NCBI RefSeq assembly: GCF_020640915.1
Contig: NZ_JADWDC010000007.1
Location: forward strand, 1-64,000
Direction of reading: 5' to 3'
Length of the DNA: 64,000 nucleotides
Source: Waterburya agarophytonicola KI4
GTDB lineage: Bacteria > Cyanobacteriota > Cyanobacteriia > Cyanobacteriales > Xenococcaceae
Position numbers and translations under genes: made by a program. Position 1 is the first letter of the stretch; every line of letters begins with the position of its first letter. The notes beneath the pieces were generated by a model that saw only the letters and a list, made by a program, of their open reading frames with translations, did not search any database and was not told where the DNA came from. Positions 9,796-17,543 of the stretch are shown here, piece by piece.

Positions 9796-10887
9796 CTATC
9801 TAAAAGGAGGAGAATGGAGCAAACCACCATTTTTTACCAAATTATTTTCTCCTCTGGACAAATCAAAGGGTTTGCCAATATTGCGATCGTAAATCTCTCC
9901 ATAATTACCCACAGATTTAATTATTTTTTGGGCAAAATCCTGGGATAGTCCAATATTTTTACCCAAATCTTCCTCCATACCCAAAAAACGTCGGATGGCT
10001 GGATTTTTTGTTTGGGCAAAGCGATCGATATTTTGGGAATTAATGCCCATTTCTTCGGCTTTAATTGTGGCATAAAAAACCCATTCCACCACATCAAACC
10101 ATTCTGGTTCTCCGTTAGCAATTACTGGCCCTAATGGTTCTTTAGAAAATACCAGATCCAATACTTTATGCGCCCCAGGATTGGTAAAGCTAGTGCGACG
10201 GGCAATTAGATCGGAGCGATCGCTCGTGACAACTTGACAATCTTGGGATTCGTAGGAGCGATACATTGTTTCTGTATCTTCAAATGTTATGGGAGTATAA
10301 GCCAGATTTCTCTTGCGCATTTGTATCCCTAAATTATTTTCCGCAGTAGTATTTGCAGCTACGCAAACAGATTTGCCATTCAAATCATTTAAGTTGTTGA
10401 TTTCGCTATCTTCGGCAACCAATAAACCTTGACCGTCATAAAAGTTGGTAGGAGGAAAATCCAATCCTCCAGAAGTATCACGACTAAACGTCCAAGTTGT
10501 ATTGCGACTCAATATATCGACTTCTCCAGACGCCACCGCAGTAAAACGTTCTTGGGAATTGAGATGGCGGAATTCCACCTTACTAGTATCTTCAAACAAG
10601 ACTACGGCGATCGCCCGACATAAGTCTACCGAAATACCTGAATAACTACCATCTGATTCTTTATAACTAAATCCTGGTAGGCGATCGTCAATTCCACAAA
10701 TCAATTTTCCCCGTTTTTTAATCGTATTGAGACGATTATCTAGATCTGCGCCATTTTCTAGCTGTTCTATTTCATTACTTTTTCCAAGTCTCTGGCGATT
10801 TCTTTCTGTGCAACCCCAGATAGTTGTTAGCATTAATGCCAACAGTAGAAGACGAAATATGGGTTTAATAATCGATTCGTGTAACAT
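9796..10887 (-). CDS. amino-acid ABC transporter substrate-binding lipoprotein (copy 2)
   Basis: A 363-residue paralogue of the downstream neighbour with the same domain order: lipoprotein signal with a better lipobox (TIWGC, Cys about residue 26), KRGKLICGIDDRLPGFS at the start of the binding domain, and NYGEIYDRNIGKPF near the end. Both copies share the segment INSQNIDRFAQTKNP almost unchanged, while their N-termini have diverged. The 78-nt gap between the copies and the shared direction suggest one transcript. Divergence in the ligand-binding lobes could mean different amino-acid preferences; this is inference. Confidence 0.88.
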   Translation of the reverse strand: MLHESIIKPIFRLLLLALMLTTIWGCTERNRQRLGKSNEIEQLENGADLDNRLNTIKKRGKLICGIDDRLPGFSYKESDGSYSGISVDLCRAIAVVLFEDTSKVEFRHLNSQERFTAVASGEVDILSRNTTWTFSRDTSGGLDFPPTNFYDGQGLLVAEDSEINNLNDLNGKSVCVAANTTAENNLGIQMRKRNLAYTPITFEDTETMYRSYESQDCQVVTSDRSDLIARRTSFTNPGAHKVLDLVFSKEPLGPVIANGEPEWFDVVEWVFYATIKAEEMGINSQNIDRFAQTKNPAIRRFLGMEEDLGKNIGLSQDFAQKIIKSVGNYGEIYDRNIGKPFDLSRGENNLVKNGGLLHSPPFR

Positions 10888-11004
10888 TTAGAAAAATCGA
10901 AATTCACTCCTTTAAAGTTTACTTGCTTAACTTTCTCCTCCATGATTTTTTGTTAAGGAATAAATCGACCTTTATTTTGCGATCGCTGCCACAACTATTT
11001 TTTG

Positions 11005-11034
11005 ACAAAAAAAAGGTTAGCTTTGTTGCTAACC
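11005..11034 (-). terminator. rho-independent terminator after the thrC-MoaD pair
   Basis: On the minus strand GGTTAGC-AACAAA-GCTAACC forms a perfect 7-bp hairpin followed directly by a run of eight T. It lies 41 nt beyond the stop codon of the MoaD-like gene. Confidence 0.85.
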
Positions 11035-11075
11035 TGAAAACTGTTACGGAAATCTGTAATTACGTTTAGCTATAT

Positions 11076-11351
11076 TTAGCCCCCTGCAACAGCAGGAACA
11101 ATACTGACTTCATCCCCATCTGCCAAAGCTGTATCCGTACCCTCAAGGAAACGAATATCTTCGCTATTGACATAAAGATTGAGGAAACGACGAGGTTTGC
11201 CTGTTTCGTCACAAATACGTGCTTTGATCCCAGGACAATTACTTTCTAGAGCGTCGATAAGCTCGTCAATATTACTACCGCCACATTCGATAGTAGCTTG
11301 GTTGTTAGTAAACTTTTGCAGAGGAGTAGGAACTAATACTTTAACGGTCAT
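11076..11351 (-). CDS. MoaD/ThiS family sulfur-carrier-like protein
   Basis: A 91-residue ubiquitin-fold protein of the MoaD/ThiS family. The chain ends in the diglycine tail (VPAVAGG) that is adenylated and turned into a thiocarboxylate in sulfur carriers. It lies 45 nt downstream of thrC on the same strand and ahead of a shared terminator, so the two are probably co-transcribed. No moaA, moaE, thiG or thiF lies nearby, so molybdopterin or thiazole synthesis is not implied by context. The closest functional parallel is the CysO-CysM pair of mycobacteria, where a MoaD-like carrier feeds a PLP enzyme; whether that applies here is inference. Confidence 0.85.
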   Translation of the reverse strand: MTVKVLVPTPLQKFTNNQATIECGGSNIDELIDALESNCPGIKARICDETGKPRRFLNLYVNSEDIRFLEGTDTALADGDEVSIVPAVAGG

Positions 11352-11396
11352 GATCGATTGGAAATAAATAAATAATGAGTGATAAATCAGCAGGAA

Positions 11397-12695
11397 TTAA
11401 ACGTTGGTTTGTTGCCATTCCAAACGCTCTAGAGTACGAGAGCGTTCTAGAGCGCGCTCGAAGCTTTCTAGTTTGGGTTCGATGATGAACGGTTGACCAA
11501 TATAGCCCTGTACGGCTTCTTGGGTTTTCAACCCGTTACCAGTAATATAAACAACAGTTTTTTCATCAGGATTTATTTTACCTGCTTCTACTAGCTTTTT
11601 GAGAACGGCGATCGTAGTACCCCCAGCAGTTTCGGTAAAGATACCTTCAGTTTCTGCCAAAAGCTTCATTCCTTCAACTATTTCTGCATCGGTAACAGAT
11701 TCGATATTACCGTTAGTTTTGCGAGCAACTTCTAAAGCGTAGCAGCCATCAGCAGGATTGCCGATCGCAATGGATTTGGCGATCGTGTTGGGTTTGACAG
11801 GAGTAACGAAATCTCTGCCTTCTTTAAATGCTTGAGCGATGGGGGAACAACCTTCTGCTTGCGCGCCACTAAAGCGGACTGCTTTTTCATCGACTAAACC
11901 GACTTTGACAAATTCGTTAAATCCTTTGTAGATTTTGGTGAAGAGAGAACCAGAAGCCAAAGGTGCAACGATATGATCGGGTAATTCCCAACCTAGTTGT
12001 TCGGCTACTTCATAACCCAATGTTTTAGAACCTTCAGAATAGTAAGGACGAAGATTGATGTTGACGAAACCCCAGCCATAACTATTGCCGACTTCCGAAC
12101 AAAGGCGGTTAACTTGGTCGTAGTTGCCTTTAACTGCCATCAAGGTGGGGTTGTAAATCAAAGTTCCCAATACTTTTCCTGCTTCCAAGTCAGAAGGAAT
12201 AAATACGCAACAGTCCATTCCTGCATGAGCAGCGATCGCAGCAGTGGAGTTGGCTAGATTACCAGTACTAGCACAGGAGACAGTAGAAAATCCTAATTCT
12301 CTGGCGCGAGTTAAGGCTACCGATACTACCCTGTCTTTGAAACTAAGGGTAGGCATATTAACCGCATCGTTTTTAATATAAAGATTTTTCAGACCCAATT
12401 GACGAGCTAAACGATTGGATTTTACCAAGGGAGTCATTCCCGTACCCACATCAATGGGATTTTCGCTCTCTACAGGCAAAAATGCTTTGTAACGCCAGAT
12501 AGAGTGAGGCCCCGCTTCAATACTTTCACGGCTTACCTGACGGCGAATTTCATCGTAGTCATAAGCAACTTCTAAAGGAGAAAAGGTTTCTTCACAGACG
12601 TTGAGAGCCTTGAGGGGATATTTAACTCCACCTTCTTTAGATACTAAGTGAGTGAAAGTCTTGCCCGTACTGGTTTTTATTGGTGTCTGAGTCAT
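11397..12695 (-). CDS. thrC: threonine synthase
   Basis: A 432-residue PLP enzyme that converts O-phosphohomoserine to threonine and phosphate. The PLP lysine is in NMPTLSFKDRVVSVA (about residue 120). The ASTGNLANSTAA phosphate-binding loop and the C-terminal GIFTETAGGTT segment are present. The length and the N-terminal Cys/aromatic segment (KALNVCEETFSPLEV) match the class II-like enzymes of cyanobacteria. Start ATG at 12695 agrees with homologues. It is the first gene of a probable two-gene unit with the MoaD-like carrier. Confidence 0.93.
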   Translation of the reverse strand: MTQTPIKTSTGKTFTHLVSKEGGVKYPLKALNVCEETFSPLEVAYDYDEIRRQVSRESIEAGPHSIWRYKAFLPVESENPIDVGTGMTPLVKSNRLARQLGLKNLYIKNDAVNMPTLSFKDRVVSVALTRARELGFSTVSCASTGNLANSTAAIAAHAGMDCCVFIPSDLEAGKVLGTLIYNPTLMAVKGNYDQVNRLCSEVGNSYGWGFVNINLRPYYSEGSKTLGYEVAEQLGWELPDHIVAPLASGSLFTKIYKGFNEFVKVGLVDEKAVRFSGAQAEGCSPIAQAFKEGRDFVTPVKPNTIAKSIAIGNPADGCYALEVARKTNGNIESVTDAEIVEGMKLLAETEGIFTETAGGTTIAVLKKLVEAGKINPDEKTVVYITGNGLKTQEAVQGYIGQPFIIEPKLESFERALERSRTLERLEWQQTNV

Positions 12696-12849
12696 TAGTT
12701 TATTTTCATTCCGTCAACAGTGATTTGATACTATCACAGCTAAAAAGATCGAGTCAAACATACCCGATAATTTTAGTCGGGATTAAATTAAGACAAAAAA
12801 GCGAGATGAAAATCCCGCAGTACGATATTTAAAATCCTTCAATAATCCT

Positions 12850-14001
12850 TCAAGCTTCTGCCAAAATACTATGGGCTAATTCTTTCAGATACTTTTCCCT
12901 AGCTGCCATAGCAGGGCTGGGTTCTAAATCTAAAGCAGCTAGCATATCTCGCCAACGATAAGCCCAATCGTGCTTGAGGAGAGAATTAGCAACGTTCATT
13001 TTACTAATACGTTCTAGTTTTTCTGGTTGAGCGTCCAATTCGGCGATCGCTTCTACCACATCTGTTCCCCGAAGATCGACTTGAATAATTGGATCTGACC
13101 AATCAAAATAGCGAGGAAAAGCATCTCCAGCGGGGGGCATTCCTACCATAACTGTTCCTGCTGCGGCACCTTCAAAGAAACGGTAGCCAATTTCTTGAGT
13201 ACCACCAGTTTCTTTTACTTCATTAAATTTGGCATAATTAGTAATGTTATAACGGCTTCTTTGAAATACATCAGCCAGCAAAATGCGATGTTCTCTGGGG
13301 TTGTCAATTTGTAGCTTTCCTTTAATCGTGTCGTAATAATAAAAGAAATTATCTTTAGCAGCCCTTTTTATTAAAGCATCGTGAATTATGGGCGATCGCC
13401 TTCCTACATAGGAAACATCAATCGAACGTTGGGGAGGATTCGGATAAGGAGAAAAACGTAGGGTATCAACTGCGGGAGGAACATAAGTAAGTGGTGTTTT
13501 AACCAGCTTGCTCAAACCTTCAATACATTGAGTCACTCCCAAAAAAACATGGTCAAAGTCATCCCAGGGTTCTTTGGCCAATCTCCAGTTATTTAAGTCA
13601 GGCATCCACATTTCAGCAATAAAACAGGCTGTTTTACGGCATTTCTCCCGCCATCCTTTAATAGATTCGAGGAGATGCATCTGCCACGGATTATCTAATA
13701 CGGCAAATAACAGATCGTATTGGCGATCTAGAACCAAATCTTGAGGAAAAGGAGCAATAGTCGCGGCAAGGCGATCGCTTAAACCTGCATATTTGGCAGT
13801 GCGATAAATTTTTCGTGCCGAATCAAAAGGAAAAGCATACTCATTTCCAGGACAATGTAACTGAGCAGATTCTAAACTAGTAAGTAAATCTTCAAACTCA
13901 TAAATACAGCAATTAGCTGCCTGAAAGCGAAAGTCACGAACAGAGACAACTAAAATACGAGGTGTTCGATCTGTATCTACAGAAGAGGAATTGTTGGACA
14001 T
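12850..14001 (-). CDS. glycosyltransferase, CgeB-like (GT family 1 C-terminal domain)
   Basis: A 383-residue protein that resembles CgeB-like glycosyltransferases with the Glyco_trans_1_2 C-terminal domain. Signs are the opening LVVSVRDFRFQAANCC, a central VDTLRFSP segment that is common after the acceptor domain, and the C-terminal EIGYRFFEGAAAGTVMVG segment, which corresponds to the nucleotide-sugar-binding EXFEAxAxG region. There is no signal or membrane segment. Sugar donor and acceptor cannot be read from the sequence. It is isolated between thrC and the SpoIID-like gene, with gaps over 100 nt on both sides. Confidence 0.75.
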   Translation of the reverse strand: MSNNSSSVDTDRTPRILVVSVRDFRFQAANCCIYEFEDLLTSLESAQLHCPGNEYAFPFDSARKIYRTAKYAGLSDRLAATIAPFPQDLVLDRQYDLLFAVLDNPWQMHLLESIKGWREKCRKTACFIAEMWMPDLNNWRLAKEPWDDFDHVFLGVTQCIEGLSKLVKTPLTYVPPAVDTLRFSPYPNPPQRSIDVSYVGRRSPIIHDALIKRAAKDNFFYYYDTIKGKLQIDNPREHRILLADVFQRSRYNITNYAKFNEVKETGGTQEIGYRFFEGAAAGTVMVGMPPAGDAFPRYFDWSDPIIQVDLRGTDVVEAIAELDAQPEKLERISKMNVANSLLKHDWAYRWRDMLAALDLEPSPAMAAREKYLKELAHSILAEA

Positions 14002-14113
14002 ACTCGGTAAATATTAAAAGCTTTGATTCATAATCCAATAAAGGGATATATGGAATGATGTTGTAGATTTTCAGCGTAAATCTTAGACCAATATCGATCG
14101 ATTAACAATCAAA

Positions 14114-15256
14114 CTATTCTAGTTTAGTCAAATTAGCATTCTGATAATAGTGAGCCAGAATCCGATGATAGTCAACTCCTTGTTGGGCTAAATAATAGGC
14201 ACCCCACTGACTCAAACCCAATCCATGACCAAAACCACGACCACTTACTCGAATATTTTTGCCATCTGTAGACATACGAAATAGAGTACTGCGGAGATCG
14301 AGAGCTTGACGTATTTCTTTGCCACTCAGGTTAGCCGAACCGAGATCTCCTGTGACTTTCATTTCGATAACTCGACCGCGAGGGGTCATTTTGATGGGCT
14401 GTAAGCCTCTAATATTGCCGACTCCCGCCACCAAAGTTTTTATTCGACTGACGGGAAAAATTTGTTGCCATTGGAATACGGGGGCTTTTTGGTCGTAATC
14501 GACTACTGCCCTAAGATAAGGCAAGGGAGAACTCCAAACATCCTCGACATTTTCTGTATGCCCTCCAGAAGATGAATGAAAGGCTGCCAAGATGACTTCA
14601 TTGTTATAGGTCATTATCTGACCGAGAGTACTATTTACGGCTTCGTGGGTAGTGGTGTATTCCGTGTCTAAACCTTTATATACTTGAGTCGTAACGGTAG
14701 TATCCATATCATAAATACTGTTGGCTTCAGTGTTGCGTTTATATAAAGCATAAGAACGGGCTGCAACTGCTTGAGCCTTTAGAGCCTCTATCGGCCAAGT
14801 TGAGACGGCTTCTGCCCCCACCACACTATATAGATAATCTTCTAAATCTACGTAATTGATGGCAGAGATCGTATTACCTTCACGCACAAGGTGGGTTTTT
14901 CCCCGATACCAGCGATCTCCAATCCACACATAGCCATTTTCCGTGGGTTCAATAATTAATTCAGTTGCACCCAGGCGATTTGCAATCGTAATATTATTTC
15001 CTTCAGTTTTGGCAGCCAGAGAAGACATGGGAGTTAGTTCGCCAATTTGCCTCCCCGTACCATCTTTGACTATTGCTTCGGTGGAACTACCAACCTTGAC
15101 GTTAGAGACATCCTTTTTAATTGCTACTCGTAACTCAATTGCTTGTACGGGAAAAATAATTAAAAGCCAAAAAAGCCCAGACAACAACCAATGAGATTTC
15201 TGGGAAAATACCGATTTAACAAGAAAATTAATAGATTTTAAGTTCTCAGATACCAT
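14114..15256 (-). CDS. SpoIID/LytB domain protein
   Basis: An exported protein with a SpoIID/LytB domain, the fold of the SpoIID lytic transglycosylase that removes stem-stripped glycan strands. I choose the start at 15256 (MVSENLKS) because it puts a normal signal sequence (about residues 20-40, ending FPVQAIE) at the N-terminus; a longer reading from 15349 adds 31 poorly conserved residues. Family motifs include YLYSVVGAEA..WPIEALKAQAVAARSYA, AFHSSSGGHTENVEDVW and the end motif GRGFGHGLGLSQWGA. The N-terminal part may hold an SH3-like binding region. It probably acts on peptidoglycan in the periplasm. Confidence 0.85.
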   Translation of the reverse strand: MVSENLKSINFLVKSVFSQKSHWLLSGLFWLLIIFPVQAIELRVAIKKDVSNVKVGSSTEAIVKDGTGRQIGELTPMSSLAAKTEGNNITIANRLGATELIIEPTENGYVWIGDRWYRGKTHLVREGNTISAINYVDLEDYLYSVVGAEAVSTWPIEALKAQAVAARSYALYKRNTEANSIYDMDTTVTTQVYKGLDTEYTTTHEAVNSTLGQIMTYNNEVILAAFHSSSGGHTENVEDVWSSPLPYLRAVVDYDQKAPVFQWQQIFPVSRIKTLVAGVGNIRGLQPIKMTPRGRVIEMKVTGDLGSANLSGKEIRQALDLRSTLFRMSTDGKNIRVSGRGFGHGLGLSQWGAYYLAQQGVDYHRILAHYYQNANLTKLE

Positions 15257-15358
15257 CAAGATTAATAGTTGTATTTTTATAAAAGATTGCCACCAATATA
15301 TTGCGACATTTTTTTTCTTATGACAATGGTAAGGTAATCTGCACGGCAATTATACTCA

Positions 15359-15632
15359 AAGCTCGGATAAGCGATCGTATTCTTTTTGTTAGTTATGTAT
15401 TTCGCCATCAACTTCTATAATTAATCCCAGAGAATGACAATAAAAATTAACAATAAATTCTTCAATTATTTGTTGGCGACGAAACTTTAAGTTATTTAAT
15501 CTTTTGGCTCTTAAATAGTCCCAGAGTATTTTTTCTACTGGGGTCATGTTCTGCCTTAATTCTTTCGCACGTTTAATTTTTTGTGGAGATATTTTTTATC
15601 AGATTATGATGTTGTTTGGTTTCATTTGGCAT
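15359..15632 (-). pseudogene. DUF559 endonuclease-like gene, degraded
   Basis: Reading the minus strand from the ATG at 15632 gives MPNETKQHHNLIKNIS, then a one-base frameshift near 15580 leads into KRAKELRQNMTPVEKILWDY, the hallmark start of DUF559 proteins (Vsr/PD-(D/E)XK-like nucleases). The frame continues through a FRRQQIIEEFIVNFYC segment to the catalytic-type IIEVDGEIHN. There it hits TAA at 15389-15391. The same frame resumes with QKEYDRL, as the family requires, and then ends. So the gene carries a frameshift, a nonsense codon and a missing C-terminus. It borders a second broken defence-type gene. Confidence 0.75.
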
Positions 15633-15676
15633 CTTCCCTAGCCCTTCTCCTCTCAAAGGAAGGAACTAATATATTT

Positions 15677-16396
15677 TTATCTTGACCATATCTTAATTGC
15701 AATATCTGCTAATTGTTCAGCGCGTTTTTTCATAGAGTCTTCATTCCATGTATCAACATCTTTAAAATGCTTATTTAATGAAATATTCGATTCTTGATAC
15801 ATTTTCTTCTTGGTATCGAATATTTTATTAGAAAGCTCTGAATTATAGCCCGTCAATGTAAGATTACCTAATGTATTCAACCATTGTTTCTTAATAGTGT
15901 TATGATTACCCCCTAGACTATTCTGCCATTCAGAAGTTAAAGTTTGAGGCATAATATGCTCTATAGTAAGAGTATCAGAATCAACTATTTCTTTTTGATT
16001 CAATGATTTTTCCAAACGCTCCAAAATAAATTTTACTCTTTGAACATCGCTTTTTTTATATATAGCTTTTTGAATAATTCCTTGACGAAATGGATCGTCT
16101 TTTGGAAAAGCCTTATTTCCGCTATAGTTACTTAATACAGTGCGTAATCCTTTCACTAAATCATCAGGATTATTTTTTTTAACTTCAGTATAGAGATTAT
16201 CGAATATTTTCCCTAAAATATTGGGAGGAATACCTGCAAACCATCGCCTAACAAAGTAAGATTCTAAATAGGCTAAAATTTGTTCAAAGTCTTCAAGGGA
16301 TAAATTTTGTTCATAATAATCATTGTAGATATTTAGTAGAAAAATATGACAAGTACTAAAATCTAGCTTCTGAAAATAGCTAAAATATTTTTTCAA
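15677..16396 (-). pseudogene. DUF1524 (HNH-type) half of a split GmrSD-like gene
   Basis: This is the C-terminal part of a DUF262/DUF1524 protein. The segment LTIEHIMPQTL, followed about 30 residues later by LGNLTLTGYNSELSN, is the H-N-N nuclease signature of DUF1524. The first possible start in this part is a TTG at 16394-16396. However, the reading frame continues upstream without shift to the amber codon at 16433-16435, and the residues before the TTG (CIIFEEIEKED) look like normal protein. The half is therefore best read as the downstream piece of one interrupted gene. Whether it is still translated alone is unknown. Confidence 0.75.
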
Positions 16397-16432
16397 TACA
16401 TCTTCTTTTTCTATCTCCTCAAATATTATGCA

Positions 16433-17401
16433 CTAATAGTATTTAGCAAATTTAATAATTGTATTTATTTCATCTTCAATATCGCAATTATAATTGTCTA
16501 TTTGGTTTTTGATAGTTTGATAAACTTCTTTTTTTGTTATTGATTTTCCATCTTTACGTAAATAAAACCAGAAAAAATCAGTTATTAATTCCGAATATTT
16601 ATCTTCTTTTTGATTATTTTCTTTAAAGGTAGTTTCTATAGGTAGCCATTTGCCCTCATATACACTCGATTGTCGATCTGTTGGTAATTTCATAAACAAA
16701 TAATTGCGAACTAAATCAGCTTGTGTTAATTCCTGCCCTTTATTATTAAGGCTTTCAAATATTAAATAAGGATTGTCCTTATCTTCAGATGTAATATTAA
16801 CTAAAACTAACTGCTCTAAAATAATATTTTTTATTTTCTTGAAGTTCAAAATTTGCTCTGCTTTAGTATTGAACGGTATCTTTTTCAAAGAGCTTTCAAA
16901 AAAGCTGTAAGCCTTATAGATATTTTTATCTTTGACTTGATTTTTAAAATCTTTATTTGATTTACCCTTAACTATTCCCTGATAAACTTCACGATCGTCT
17001 TGAGTTGGCAAAATTTTGTAATAATCTTCTTTTTGTTGAAACTTGTTAACCAAATAACATTCGTATAATTCTTCTGCTATCTTTTTATCTTCTGCTTGTC
17101 TTGACTTTTTCAAGTATCCTTTTAAGCTTGCCAATATAATAGTTAGTGTTGTCAAACGTTGTTGACCATCAATAATTAGGAATGGACAAATGCCATCTGC
17201 TGAACCTGGAAGAGATTGAGTAACGAGCGAACCAAGAAAATAACTGCCTGTAATTTCGTCTCTATAGATACGCATCAAATCTTCCCATAGAATTTCCCAA
17301 TTTTCTTTCTTCCAAGAATACGGTCTTTGAAAAAGAGGAACTTGAAATTGTATATTATTGTTTCCCAATAAATTGCGAAGATGAGTTTCTGATGCTTTCA
17401 T
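16433..17401 (-). pseudogene. DUF262 half of a split GmrSD-like gene
   Basis: A 322-residue N-terminal part with a DUF262 (ParB/sulfiredoxin-like NTPase) domain. The signature is FQVPLFQRPYSWKKENWEILW at residues about 19-39, and FLIIDGQQRLTTL near residue 92 is the DGQQR motif. In intact proteins of this kind (GmrSD, type IV restriction, and related standalone DUF262-DUF1524 proteins) the nuclease half follows in the same chain of roughly 570 residues. Here TAG at 16433-16435 stops it in frame with the other half. The gene is more AT-rich than its neighbours, consistent with an acquired defence gene. Confidence 0.8.
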
Positions 17402-17498
17402 GTGAAGATTAGATTTTTAGTTTCTTATCTAATCATTCCCACTGTTTTACTTAAAACATCAATATATTCGGTTTTTTTGACTGAAATTGTAGAAATAG

Positions 17499-17530
17499 AA
17501 AAAAGTACCCCTCTCCTAGTAGGAGAGGGG
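17499..17530 (-). terminator. rho-independent terminator of acnB
   Basis: A 10-bp perfect inverted repeat (CCCCTCTCCT/AGGAGAGGGG, three-base loop) is followed on the minus strand by TACTTTTTT. It lies just beyond the acnB stop. The CCCCTCTCCT...AGGAGAGGGGCTGGGG block also looks like a small repeat common in cyanobacterial intergenic DNA. Confidence 0.8.
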
Positions 17531-17543
17531 CTGGGGAAGAGGT

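Noticed and set aside
12720-12849. Riboswitch or attenuator upstream of thrC
   Set aside because: Only short inverted repeats (CCCGA/TCGGG) are present, with no leader peptide or aptamer-like conservation that I can recognise.
16394-16435. Frameshift between the two halves of the DUF262-DUF1524 gene
   Set aside because: Codon-by-codon reading shows both halves in the same frame. The break is a single TAG codon.
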